A stretch of DNA of 64,000 bases from Pseudomonas nicosulfuronedens (GTDB taxonomy: Bacteria; Pseudomonadota; Gammaproteobacteria; Pseudomonadales; Pseudomonadaceae): the NCBI RefSeq assembly GCF_005877905.1, contig NZ_SWDV01000033.1:1-64000 (forward strand). The letters run 5' to 3'. The notes under the pieces are model-generated. The model did not search any database. It worked only from the letters and a program-made list of their open reading frames with translations, and had not been told where the DNA came from. Both the position numbers and the translations under genes were made by a program. Of this stretch, positions 50,799 to 59,121 are shown one piece after another. Every line of letters starts with the position of its first letter. Position 1 is the stretch's first letter.

Positions 50799-51671
50799 AT
50801 GACCGCTTTATCCGCCGACCGCAAATTGTCGGCCTGGCTGCTCGCGCCCGGTCTGGGCTGGCTGGCCCTGTTCCTGCTGCTGCCGTGCCTGCTGGTGCTG
50901 GTCTACAGCTTCCTCGAGCGCGGTGCCTATGGCGGCATCGACTACGTGTTCACCTGGGAAAACTACCGCCGCGCGGTGGACCCGCTGTACCTCGATATCC
51001 TCCTGCGCTCGGCGAAGATCGCTGGCCTCGCCACGCTGTTCGCGGTGCTCATCGGTTACCCGGCAGCCTACGCCATCACCCGGACCACGCCGCGTCGGCA
51101 GGCCGTGTACCTGTTCCTGGTGATGCTGCCGTTCTGGAGCAACTACCTGATCCGCACCTACGCCTGGATCGTGCTGCTCAACCGCGAGGGCCTGCTCAAC
51201 CGCCTGTTCAGCCTGCTGGGTTACGGCGGCGAGCCGATCAACATGCTCTACACCGACGCCACCGTGGTGCTGGGACTGGTCTACAACTACATCCCCTTCG
51301 TCATTCTCGCCATCTACAGCTCGCTGTCGCGCATCGACAACGAACTCTGGGAAGCCTCACGGGACCTCGGCGCGTCCGGCTGGACCACCTTCCGCCGGGT
51401 AATCCTGCCGCTCTCGGTGCCGGGCGTGGCCGCTGGCGCGGTGTTCGTCTTCGTGCTCTCCATCGGCAACTTCATCACCGCCGACCTGTTGGGAGGCAAG
51501 CAGGTGCAGATGGTCGGCAACCTGATCTACGCGCAGTTCCTCACCGCGCGCGACTGGCCGTTCGGCGCGGCGCTGAGCTTCTTCCTGATCGGCATCATGC
51601 TGCTGTTGCTGTTCATCCAGGCCATGGTCTCGCGCCGGGCCCAGGGCGCGGAGGGCGAACGCCATGCGTAA
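50799..51671 (+). CDS. ABC transporter permease, PotB/PotH-like
   Basis: 290-aa inner-membrane permease with six hydrophobic segments. The first is near LGWLALFLLLPCLLVLVYSF, and the conserved cytoplasmic EAA loop is EASRDLGASGWTTFRRVILP near residue 190. A strong GGGGGA site lies 7 bases before the ATG at 50799. It ends 8 bases inside the next permease gene, so translation is coupled. It is one half of the membrane channel for the substrate captured by the upstream binding protein. Confidence 0.88.
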   Translation: MTALSADRKLSAWLLAPGLGWLALFLLLPCLLVLVYSFLERGAYGGIDYVFTWENYRRAVDPLYLDILLRSAKIAGLATLFAVLIGYPAAYAITRTTPRRQAVYLFLVMLPFWSNYLIRTYAWIVLLNREGLLNRLFSLLGYGGEPINMLYTDATVVLGLVYNYIPFVILAIYSSLSRIDNELWEASRDLGASGWTTFRRVILPLSVPGVAAGAVFVFVLSIGNFITADLLGGKQVQMVGNLIYAQFLTARDWPFGAALSFFLIGIMLLLLFIQAMVSRRAQGAEGERHA

Positions 51672-52467
51672 CGGCTCGGGCATCGCCCTCGGCGCACACC
51701 TGTGGCTGGTGTACGCCTTCCTCTATGTACCGATCCTGGTGCTGATCCTGCTGTCGTTCAACGCCAGCGGCCTGCCCACCGCGTGGGGCGGTGCGTCGCT
51801 CAAGTGGTACGGCAAACTGTTGGCCAACGCCTCGATCCAGCATGCAGCGCTGAACACCCTGATCGTCGCTCTGACCTCCACCTTCATCGCCTGCGTGCTC
51901 GGCACGCTGCTCGCCCTCGGCGTGGAGATGCGCGCACGCAACAGCGGCAAGAAAGGCAGCAACATCGCCGACACGCTGCTGATGGCGCCGATGATCATTC
52001 CCGACATCGTCCTGGCCATCGCGCTGCTGAGCTTCTTCAACCTGCTGAAGATGAGCCTGGGGCTGCACTCCATCATCCTCAGCCACGTGGTGTTCAACAT
52101 CGCCTTCGTCTGCGCGGTGGTGCGCACGCGGCTCAAGCACTTCGACTATTCGATCCTCGAAGCCAGCATCGACCTGGGCGCCGGCTGGTTCACCACCGCG
52201 CGTCGCGTGCTGTTGCCGGCGATCTTCCCCGGCGTGCTGGCCGGCGGGCTGCTGGCGTTCACCCTGTCGGTGGACGAATTCATCATCGCCTTCTTCAACT
52301 CCGGCTCCGGCAGCGCCTCCACCACCTTGCCGATGCAGATCTACTCGATGATCCGCTTCGGCGTGACCCCGGAAATCAACGCCCTCGCGACCCTGGTGAT
52401 GCTGGTCAGCTTCACCGCGCTGTTCGCCTCCCAACGTCTGAACAAGGTGCCCAAAGCCCATGACTAA
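51664..52467 (+). CDS. ABC transporter permease, PotC/PotI-like
   Basis: 267-aa second permease with six segments. The EAA loop is EASIDLGAGWFTTARRVLLP near residue 160. It overlaps the previous gene by 8 bases and the ATPase gene by 8 bases. GGAGGG precedes the ATG inside the upstream gene. It forms the heterodimeric channel with 50799-51671. Confidence 0.88.
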   Translation: MRNGSGIALGAHLWLVYAFLYVPILVLILLSFNASGLPTAWGGASLKWYGKLLANASIQHAALNTLIVALTSTFIACVLGTLLALGVEMRARNSGKKGSNIADTLLMAPMIIPDIVLAIALLSFFNLLKMSLGLHSIILSHVVFNIAFVCAVVRTRLKHFDYSILEASIDLGAGWFTTARRVLLPAIFPGVLAGGLLAFTLSVDEFIIAFFNSGSGSASTTLPMQIYSMIRFGVTPEINALATLVMLVSFTALFASQRLNKVPKAHD

Positions 52468-53539
52468 GTCATCCGACCTGCTGGTGCTGGACCAGGTCAG
52501 CAAATCCTACGGCGAGGGCCTGACGGCGGTGGACCAGGTGTCCCTGGCGATCCGCGAGAACGAGTTCTTTGCGCTGCTCGGCCCGTCCGGCTGCGGCAAG
52601 ACCACCCTGATGCGGATGATCGCCGGCTTCGAGACGCCCAGTTCCGGAGCGATCTATCTGGGCGGTCAGGACATCTCGCCGCTGCCGCCGAACAAGCGCC
52701 CGCTGAACCTGATGTTCCAGTCCTATGCGCTGTTCCCCAACATGACCGTGCGCGGCAACATCGCCTACGGCCTGGAGATGGAGAAGCTGCCGGCCGGCGA
52801 GATTCGCCAGCGCGTCGATGCGGTGCTGGAAACCGCGCAGCTCGGTCAGCTCGCCAACCGCCGACCGGACCAGCTCTCCGGTGGCCAGCGCCAACGTGTC
52901 GCCCTGGCCCGCGCACTGGTCAAGCGCCCGCGCGTGCTGCTGCTGGACGAACCCCTCGGTGCGCTGGACAAGAAGCTGCGCGAGAAGATGCAGCTGGAGC
53001 TCAAGCGCCTGCAGCACGAGAGCGGCATCACTTTCATCATGGTCACCCACGACCAGGAAGAAGCCCTGGTCATGTCCGACCGCATGGCCGTGCTGCGTGA
53101 CGGCAAGGTCTGCCAGTGCGGCAGCCCCAGCGAACTCTACGAGAACCCGGGCAGCCGCTTCGTCGCCGATTTCATCGGCGTCAGCAACCTGATCGAGGGC
53201 CGTCGCGTGGGCACCAACCGCCTGCAGGCCGGCGACCAGGTGCTGAACATCGAGACCACCGCCGAGGCGAGCCCCGAGAGCGTGACCCTGGCGCTGCGCC
53301 CGGAGCGCCTGCGCGTGCTCACCGACTCGACGCCGGCCACCGACAACCAGATCCAGGGCGAGGTGGCGGAAGTCGCCTACCACGGCCTGGACACCAACCT
53401 GCACGTGAACACGGCGCTGTCCAGCAAGCCGCTGATCGTCCGCGTGCCGTCCTCGGACTACGACTTCTTGCGCCTGGCCGCCGGCATGCCGGTGCGCCTG
53501 GGCTGGGATGCGCGGCATGGCCGCGTGCTGACTCACTGA
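52460..53539 (+). CDS. ABC transporter ATP-binding protein, PotA/PotG-like
   Basis: 359-aa ATPase. Walker A GPSGCGKTT lies near residue 43, the Q-loop in FQSYALFPN, the ABC signature LSGGQRQRVALARAL near 138, Walker B VLLLDEPLGALD, and the H-loop in VTHDQEEAL. A C-terminal TOBE domain follows (about 285-355), typical of polyamine or sugar uptake ATPases. It powers the importer encoded by the three preceding genes, with which it overlaps by 8 bases. Confidence 0.9.
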   Translation: MTKSSDLLVLDQVSKSYGEGLTAVDQVSLAIRENEFFALLGPSGCGKTTLMRMIAGFETPSSGAIYLGGQDISPLPPNKRPLNLMFQSYALFPNMTVRGNIAYGLEMEKLPAGEIRQRVDAVLETAQLGQLANRRPDQLSGGQRQRVALARALVKRPRVLLLDEPLGALDKKLREKMQLELKRLQHESGITFIMVTHDQEEALVMSDRMAVLRDGKVCQCGSPSELYENPGSRFVADFIGVSNLIEGRRVGTNRLQAGDQVLNIETTAEASPESVTLALRPERLRVLTDSTPATDNQIQGEVAEVAYHGLDTNLHVNTALSSKPLIVRVPSSDYDFLRLAAGMPVRLGWDARHGRVLTH

Positions 53540-53572
53540 TTGCTTCAAGAACAAGACTTACAGGAGAGCACC

Positions 53573-54877
53573 ATGAGTAGTGAACGCAAGGTCATCGCCT
53601 TCTTCCCCGAGGCCGCCTACGGCCCGGCCCTCAACTCCGTCGGCATCGCCCAGGCCTGCGAGGCGCTGGGGCACAAGGCGGTGTTCCTCACCGATCCGGG
53701 CATGACCGGGGTGTACTCGGCCTACGGCTTCGAGGAGCATTACGTGAACATGTCCGAGCCTATGCCGGCCGAGGAGATGGCGCGTTACTGGACCGACTTC
53801 ATCAACGGCCACATCCCCAACTTCCGCAAGGCGCCGATCGACCAGCTCGACAACTACGTGAAGGAGTGCTGGGAGGCCATCGTCTCCACCTCCAAGTGGG
53901 CGCAGAAGGAGCTGCCGGCGATCCTCGACAAGATCAAGCCGGACCTGATCTGTGTGGACAACGTGATCCTCTTCCCGGCCATCAAGCACTACGGCAAGCC
54001 CTGGGTGCGGATCATCTCCTGCTCGGAGAACGAGGTGCACGACCCGGACATTCCGCCTTACCTGTCGGGCATGAGCGCGGACGATAAAGAGGGCCACGCG
54101 CGCTTCCAGAAGCGTTTCGAGGAAGTGATCGCGCCGATCCATGCCGACTTCAACGACTTCCTTGCCGAGTGTGGTGAGCGGCCGTATCCGCTGGGCACCT
54201 TCTTCGAAGAGTCGCCCTACATGAACCTGTTGCTGTACCCGGACCCGGTGAAGTTCCAGCGCCGCCACCCGCTGCCGGCGCGGCAATTCCACTACCTGCA
54301 GGGTTGCGTGCGCAGCGACAAGCCCTACGAGATTCCGCCGTTCAAGGCGCACAACGACAAGCCGCTGCTCTATGTCAGTTTCGGCAGCCTGGGCTCGGGC
54401 GACGTCGAGCTGCTCAAGCGCCTGGTCACCACCATCGGCAAGCTGCCGTACCGCGCGCTGTTCAATGTCGGCGAGCACGTGGAGAAGTACGACGACCTGC
54501 CGGACAACGTGATCGTTTCCAACTGGTATCCGCAGCCCTCGGTGATCGCACAGGTCGACGGGGTGATCCACCACGGTGGCAACAACAGCTTCACCGAGTG
54601 CCTGTTCTTCGGTAAGCCGGCGATTGTCATGCCCTACGTCTGGGACGGCCACGACAACGCCATGCGCGCCCAGGAAAGCGGCCACGGCCTGCGCATGGAC
54701 CGCTACGACTGGAGCGAGGAAGACCTGGCACGCAACATCGCCCAGCTGCTGGGTGACCAGTTGATGCAGGAGCGCCTGGCGCGTACCAGCGACTACATGC
54801 GCTCGCGCAAGGGCCCGGAAGACGCCGCACGCATCCTCGACCAGCTGATGGGCGGCAAGGCGGTGAGCCATGGCTGA
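53573..54877 (+). CDS. UGT-like glycosyltransferase B
   Basis: 434-aa GT-B protein, paralog of 47162-48448. It starts VIAFFPEAAYGPALNSVGIA and carries VIHHGGNNSFTECLFFGKP, then MPYVWDGHDNAMRAQES near residues 337-370. PSPG-like HHGGNNS is kept, but the final DQ is replaced by DGHDN. AGGAGAG precedes the ATG. It directly follows the importer ATPase (33 bases) and overlaps the first cupin by 8 bases, so it is a core part of the pathway, most simply adding a sugar to the imported molecule or a product of it. Confidence 0.86.
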   Translation: MSSERKVIAFFPEAAYGPALNSVGIAQACEALGHKAVFLTDPGMTGVYSAYGFEEHYVNMSEPMPAEEMARYWTDFINGHIPNFRKAPIDQLDNYVKECWEAIVSTSKWAQKELPAILDKIKPDLICVDNVILFPAIKHYGKPWVRIISCSENEVHDPDIPPYLSGMSADDKEGHARFQKRFEEVIAPIHADFNDFLAECGERPYPLGTFFEESPYMNLLLYPDPVKFQRRHPLPARQFHYLQGCVRSDKPYEIPPFKAHNDKPLLYVSFGSLGSGDVELLKRLVTTIGKLPYRALFNVGEHVEKYDDLPDNVIVSNWYPQPSVIAQVDGVIHHGGNNSFTECLFFGKPAIVMPYVWDGHDNAMRAQESGHGLRMDRYDWSEEDLARNIAQLLGDQLMQERLARTSDYMRSRKGPEDAARILDQLMGGKAVSHG

Positions 54878-55235
54878 GTTCAAGGCCGACAGCACGGCGC
54901 CGCACATCCGCGGCGCCCGCGACTACGACGACCTGGTGGACTGGGGCGTGCAGTCCGATGCGCTGGAGGGTGTGTCGCACTCCAGCGGACGCTTGCTGTT
55001 CAAGGGTCCGAACAACAGCCCCGAGACCGGCCTGTGGGTCTGTACCCCCGGCCGCTGGCGACTGTCGATTCCGCGCGATGAGCTCTGCCACTTCGTTGCC
55101 GGGCGCGCCACCTATCGCTCCGACGAGGGCGAGGTGATCGAGGTCGAGCCCGACACCCTGGTGCTGTTCCCGGCCGGCTGGACCGGCGAGTGCACCGTGC
55201 ACGCGACCCTGCGCAACCTCTACATGCTGGCCTGA
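54870..55235 (+). CDS. Cupin_3 family protein A
   Basis: 121-aa single-domain cupin. The conserved block DELCHFVAGRATYRS, then EVIEVEPDTLVLFPAGW, then GECTVHATLRNLYML matches the Cupin_3 group related to (S)-ureidoglycine aminohydrolase. The usual metal-binding His/Glu set is only partly visible (His in ELCHF, His in TVHAT). The start overlaps the glycosyltransferase stop by 8 bases. It is homologous to the next cupin (55381). A bent barrel acting on a small molecule is likely; the reaction is unknown. Confidence 0.8.
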   Translation: MAEFKADSTAPHIRGARDYDDLVDWGVQSDALEGVSHSSGRLLFKGPNNSPETGLWVCTPGRWRLSIPRDELCHFVAGRATYRSDEGEVIEVEPDTLVLFPAGWTGECTVHATLRNLYMLA

Positions 55236-55246
55236 CCGGGAGGACT

Positions 55247-55336
55247 CGTAGGGCGCATAACGCCTCAAGCGTTATCCGCCATCGACCTTGCGCCGGACCC
55301 ATCGGCGGATAACCGCAAGCGGTTGTTCGCCCTACG
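55247..55336. repeat. REP-type inverted repeat inside the operon
   Basis: The ends CGTAGGGCG (55247-55255) and CGCCCTACG (55328-55336) are inverted, and CGTTATCCGCC and CGGCGGATAAC further in also pair. The same family occurs at 59038-59112. It lies in the 145-base gap between the two cupin genes and probably arose by REP insertion; as RNA it forms a long stem that could protect the upstream mRNA or lower downstream expression. Confidence 0.75.
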
Positions 55337-55380
55337 CCTTATCCGGCCGCCCAAGCGGGTGGCCATTGCTGGAGAAATTC

Positions 55381-55725
55381 ATGAAGACCCCCGTTATCTA
55401 CCGCCCGCTGCAAGTCACCGAACTCAAGGACTGGGGCGTGATCCCGACCATGCTCGAGGGCGAGTCCCATGTCAGCGGCGTGGTCCTGCACAAGGGCCCC
55501 GAAGGCCAGTCCGAATGCGGCATCTGGCATTGCACGCCGGGCAAGTGGTTCTGCCACGTGACCAGCGACGAGTTCTGCCACTTCCTCGAAGGCCGCTGCA
55601 CCTACGTGCACGAGTCCGGCGAGGTGATCGAGATCGAGCCGGACACCGCGGCCTTCTTCCCCAAGGACTGGAAGGGCGTGTGCACCGTGCACGAGACCAT
55701 CAAGAAGGTCTACATGATCCGGTGA
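55381..55725 (+). CDS. Cupin_3 family protein B
   Basis: 114-aa cupin, paralog of 54870-55235, with DEFCHFLEGRCTYVH, then EVIEIEPDTAAFFPKDW, then GVCTVHETIKKVYMI. TGGAG lies 6 bases before the ATG at 55381; an in-frame start at 55288 falls inside the REP and is rejected. It ends 4 bases before the kinase gene. The two cupins may form a heterodimer, or handle two related intermediates. Confidence 0.82.
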   Translation: MKTPVIYRPLQVTELKDWGVIPTMLEGESHVSGVVLHKGPEGQSECGIWHCTPGKWFCHVTSDEFCHFLEGRCTYVHESGEVIEIEPDTAAFFPKDWKGVCTVHETIKKVYMIR

Positions 55726-55729
55726 TGCC

Positions 55730-56782
55730 ATGAACCTGCCTTGCGAAACCACCCGTGCCGCTGCCCGCGAGACCTTCCTCGCCGGTAGCGGCCTCGCCGA
55801 AGCAGTGCTCGTCGCGCTGCCGGCCGACGCCTCGGCGCGGCGCTACTTCCGCCTCGAAGACAAGGGCTTGCTGCTGATGGACTCGCCGCCCGGCGCCGAG
55901 CCACTGGCGCCCTATCTGCGGGTGGCGCAGTTGCTGCGCGATGGCGGCTTGTCGGCGCCTGCGGTGCTGGCTGCCGACCGCGAGCTGGGCCTGGCGTTGA
56001 TCGAAGACTTCGGCGACGCCACCTACACCCGTCTGTTTGCCGCCGGCCACAGCGAGATGGAGCTGTACCGCCTCGCCGTGGACGCCCTGGTACGTCTGCA
56101 CCGCGCCGGGCCGCAAGCGGCCGAAGGCGTGCCGGCCTACGATGGGCAGAAGCTGGCGGACGAGGCGGCGTTGTTCATCGACTGGTACGCGCCATTGCTG
56201 GTGGGCGAAAAGGCCGCTGCGAAGATTCGCGAGCGCTATCTGGCGGAATTCGCGGCGCTCTGGCGCGACGTCTCGATGCGCCGCGAAGTGCTGGTGCTGC
56301 GTGATTACCACGTCGACAATCTGATGCTGCTGGAGGGCAGGGCGGGCGTGGCCGCATGCGGGCTTCTGGACTTCCAGGATGCGCTGTTCGGCGCGCCGGC
56401 CTATGACCTCATGTCCCTGCTCGAAGACGCGCGCCGCGACATTCCCGAAACTCTGCGCGTGACGCTGCTCACCTATTACCTCAGCCAGCGCCCAGAAGTG
56501 GACGGCCGGCGTTTCATGGCCGACTTCCAGGTGCTCGCCGCACAGCGCCACGCCAAGGTGCTGGGCATCTTCGTGCGCCTGGCCAGGCGCGATGGCAAGC
56601 ACGGCTACCTCAAACACCTGCCGCGCGTGCTGCGGCTATTCCAGCGCGCGCTCGACAGCGAACAGCTGTGCCCGCTGGCGGCGCTGCTCGACGCTCATCT
56701 ACCGAACTGGCGCCAACCGCTGGAGAGCGATGTGATCGCCCAGCGCCTGGCTTCTTCCGAATCCCTGCGGAGCCTTCCATGA
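55730..56782 (+). CDS. APH-family phosphotransferase (AmgK/choline-kinase-like)
   Basis: 350-aa small-molecule kinase. ADASARRYFRLEDKGLLLMD at about residues 32-51 is typical of AmgK, the anomeric sugar kinase of cell-wall recycling. The catalytic loop is LRDYHVDNLMLL near residue 190, and the metal-binding Asp follows in LLDFQDALFGAPAYDLMSLL. Members phosphorylate amino sugars, choline, ethanolamine or homoserine. No murU-type nucleotidyltransferase partner is adjacent, so this is probably not the housekeeping AmgK. It is coupled to the dehydrogenase gene by ATGA (56779-56782) and belongs to the transporter operon. Confidence 0.82.
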   Translation: MNLPCETTRAAARETFLAGSGLAEAVLVALPADASARRYFRLEDKGLLLMDSPPGAEPLAPYLRVAQLLRDGGLSAPAVLAADRELGLALIEDFGDATYTRLFAAGHSEMELYRLAVDALVRLHRAGPQAAEGVPAYDGQKLADEAALFIDWYAPLLVGEKAAAKIRERYLAEFAALWRDVSMRREVLVLRDYHVDNLMLLEGRAGVAACGLLDFQDALFGAPAYDLMSLLEDARRDIPETLRVTLLTYYLSQRPEVDGRRFMADFQVLAAQRHAKVLGIFVRLARRDGKHGYLKHLPRVLRLFQRALDSEQLCPLAALLDAHLPNWRQPLESDVIAQRLASSESLRSLP

Positions 56783-58281
56783 CCGACTTTCACAGCGACG
56801 TGCCCCTGCGCTTCATCGGCCCCCACTATCAGGGCGCGGCGACGCAGCGCCTGCGCGACATCTTCAACCCCGCCGATCTCACCCAGGTGGGTCGTATCGC
56901 CCTGTGTGACGCCGAGGACGTGGACGCCGCCATCGACGCGGCCAACGCGGCCCAGCGCGAGTGGAAACGTGTGGACGCGAAGTCCCGCGCAGCGATCCTG
57001 CACCAACTGGCCAATGCCATCGAAACCGACCAGGCCACCCAACGCGAAGTGGCGCGGCTGATGACCCTGGAGATGGGCAAGCCGTTCCCCGAATCCATGG
57101 GCGAGCTGGCCAACTGCGCGCCGATCTTCCGTTACTACGCCGAGATGGCTCGCGACGAGGCCGGCAAGGTCGCCGGCACCACGCAACTCGGCTCGTTCCA
57201 GCATGTGCGCTACGAGCCTTATGGCGTCAGCGTGCACATCATGCCGTTCAACTTCCCCATCCTGCTGATGTGCTGGACCCTGGCTGCTTCGCTGGCGGCG
57301 GGCAACGCCTGTATCGTCAAGCCGGCGGAAAGCACCACGCTGTGCACGCTGAAATTCATGGAGCACTTCAAGGTGCTGCCGGCGGGGATGGTCAGCTGTG
57401 TGCCGGGTGATGCCAGCACCGCTCAGCGCCTGGTGCAGTCCGAGCGCACCCATGCCGTGGCCTTCACCGGCAGCGTCGCCGCCGGCAAGGCGGTAGCCGT
57501 TGCGTGTGCCGAGCGGATGAAACCGGCGGTGATCGAGGCCGGCGGCAGCGACCCGATGATCATCTCCCGTCATGCGCCGCTGGAAGTCGCGGCGGCTGGC
57601 GCGGTGACCGCAGCCTTCCACCTGAGTGGGCAGATCTGCACCTCGGCCGAGCGTTTCTATGTGGTCGATGAAGTGCACGACGAGTTCGTCGCGCGTTTCG
57701 CCGAGCGGACCCGCGCGCTGCGCATCGGCCACGGGCTGGAGCGTTCCGAGATCGGCCCGATGGTCAGCGAGGCCGCGCGCGCCAAGGTTATCCGTCTGGT
57801 GGACGACGCCATCGCCAAGGGCGCCACGCTGGTCTGCGGCGGGCGAATCCCGGAACAGTTCCCGGTGGGCTGGTACTACGAGCCGACCATCCTCACCGAC
57901 GTCACCCCGGCCATGGCGATCTTCCACGAGGAGTGCTTCGGCCCGGTGGCGGCAATCTGCAAGGTGAAGGATTTCGACGAGGCGGTGCGGCTGGCCAATG
58001 ACTCACCCTTCGGTCTCGGCGCCTCGCTGTTCTCCACCGATCTTGCCGAAGCCATGGAAGCGGCGGACCGCCTGGAGGCAGGGATGGTCTGGGTGAACAA
58101 CCCGCTGATCGACAACGACGCCTTACCCTTCGGCGGTTGGAAAATGTCCGGCATGGGCCGCGAACTGGGCCGCCAGGGCCTGGATGCGTTCCGTCGTTCG
58201 AAGATGGTGATCATCGACCACCAGCCGCAGATTCATTCCTGGTGGTACCCGTACAGTGACGAGGTGTTCTACCAGGGCTGA
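56779..58281 (+). CDS. NAD(P)-dependent aldehyde dehydrogenase
   Basis: 500-aa ALDH superfamily enzyme, closest by eye to the succinate-semialdehyde dehydrogenase (GabD-like) group. The NAD-binding region is HIMPFNFPILLMCWTLAASL, then VAFTGSVAAGKAV. The general-base Glu lies in VIEAGGSDPMI and the catalytic Cys in GQICTSAERFYVVD near residue 290. It converts an aldehyde to a carboxylate. It starts inside the kinase stop, ends the operon 2 bases before a convergent acetyltransferase gene, and probably oxidises an aminoaldehyde-like intermediate formed from the imported compound (inference). Confidence 0.88.
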   Translation: MTDFHSDVPLRFIGPHYQGAATQRLRDIFNPADLTQVGRIALCDAEDVDAAIDAANAAQREWKRVDAKSRAAILHQLANAIETDQATQREVARLMTLEMGKPFPESMGELANCAPIFRYYAEMARDEAGKVAGTTQLGSFQHVRYEPYGVSVHIMPFNFPILLMCWTLAASLAAGNACIVKPAESTTLCTLKFMEHFKVLPAGMVSCVPGDASTAQRLVQSERTHAVAFTGSVAAGKAVAVACAERMKPAVIEAGGSDPMIISRHAPLEVAAAGAVTAAFHLSGQICTSAERFYVVDEVHDEFVARFAERTRALRIGHGLERSEIGPMVSEAARAKVIRLVDDAIAKGATLVCGGRIPEQFPVGWYYEPTILTDVTPAMAIFHEECFGPVAAICKVKDFDEAVRLANDSPFGLGASLFSTDLAEAMEAADRLEAGMVWVNNPLIDNDALPFGGWKMSGMGRELGRQGLDAFRRSKMVIIDHQPQIHSWWYPYSDEVFYQG

Positions 58282-58283
58282 CG

Positions 58284-58880
58284 TCAGTAGGAAGCGCGGC
58301 CCAGCCTTTGCAGCAGCCGCGCCTTCACCTCCGGCCACTCGCTGTCGATGATGCTGAAGCGCACCGAGTTGCGCTTGCGCCCGTCGGGCATGATGCGCTC
58401 ATGGCGGACGATGCCTTCCTGCACCGCACCCAGGCGCAGGATCGCAGCGCGGGATTTCTCGTTCAGCTCGTCGGTGGTGAACTGCACGCGCACGCAGTCC
58501 ATTTCCTCGAAGGCGTAGCTGAGCAGGAGGAACTTCGCCTCGGTGTTGATCGGCGTGCGCTGCGCCGACAGGGCGAGCCAGGTGTGGCCGATCTCCAGCT
58601 TGCGGTTGGCGCGGTCGACCTTCCAGAAACGGGTGCTGCCGACGACCCTGCCTGTGCGCCGGTCGAGGATGGCGAAGGGCAGGACGGTGCCTTCTTCCAG
58701 GCCCTTTGCAGCCTTGGCGAGGTAGGCCGCGACCGTGTCCGGGCCGGGTACCACGGTGACTTTCAGATTCCACAGTTCGCCATCGGCAGCGGCTTCGAGC
58801 AGGGCGTCGGCGTGCTCGGCATGCAGCGGGATGAGTTCGACGTGGTCGCCGATCAGGTGAGGGCAGGTGAGGGATAGCAT
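58284..58880 (-). CDS. GNAT family N-acetyltransferase
   Basis: 198-aa RimJ/RimL-type acetyltransferase. LIGDHVELIPLHAEHADALL opens the domain, and VVGSTRFWKVDRANRKLEIG, then HTWLALSAQRTPINTEAKFL carry the acetyl-CoA site; LNEKSRAAILRLGAVQEGI is the typical end. It may acetylate a protein N-terminus or a small amine. The start at 58880 has no strong ribosome-binding site. It is convergent with the aldehyde dehydrogenase gene. Unlinked in function as far as can be seen. Confidence 0.85.
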   Translation of the reverse strand: MLSLTCPHLIGDHVELIPLHAEHADALLEAAADGELWNLKVTVVPGPDTVAAYLAKAAKGLEEGTVLPFAILDRRTGRVVGSTRFWKVDRANRKLEIGHTWLALSAQRTPINTEAKFLLLSYAFEEMDCVRVQFTTDELNEKSRAAILRLGAVQEGIVRHERIMPDGRKRNSVRFSIIDSEWPEVKARLLQRLGRASY

Positions 58881-58936
58881 GGCGCTGGGCTCTGGATAAG
58901 GCGAGCCACCAGCCTACCGGATGCGCTTCGTTTTTC

Positions 58937-59006
58937 GTAGGAGCGAGCTTGCTCGCGAACCTCCAGGACAGGGCGCCGGATCATTCGCGAGCAAGCTCGC
59001 TCCTAC
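58937..59006. repeat. Pseudomonas REP palindrome pair
   Basis: Two perfect 23-base inverted arms (58937-58959 and 58984-59006), each beginning or ending GTAGGAGCGAGC / GCTCGCTCCTAC and each holding an inner palindrome GCGAGCTTGCTCGC or its mate. It is the classic Pseudomonas REP type. It lies between the acetyltransferase gene and the second REP (59038). Confidence 0.9.
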
Positions 59007-59037
59007 AGGTTTGGGGTACCCATGAACCGATAGCCTT

Positions 59038-59112
59038 GTAGGGCGGATAACCTGGAACGGGTTATCCGCCGGCGCTCGGCGGCGGATAACGCTGACGCGT
59101 TATGCGCCCTAC
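59038..59112. repeat. Second REP-type inverted repeat
   Basis: The ends GTAGGGCGGATAA and TTATGCGCCCTAC are inverted. Inner GGGTTATCCGCCGG and GGCGGCGGATAAC also pair. It is the same family as 55247-55336. It lies just after the response regulator gene (stop 59122) on the minus strand and can act as a terminator or mRNA stabiliser. Confidence 0.8.
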
Positions 59113-59121
59113 GAGAGCGTT

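Noticed and set aside
55730..56782. Housekeeping amgK of cell-wall recycling
   Set aside because: No murU gene beside it, and the gene is embedded by overlaps in the transporter/ALDH operon; only family membership is supported.
58937..59112. Possible CRISPR array
   Set aside because: Repeats are inverted, not direct, and there are no regular spacers or cas genes; they are REP elements.
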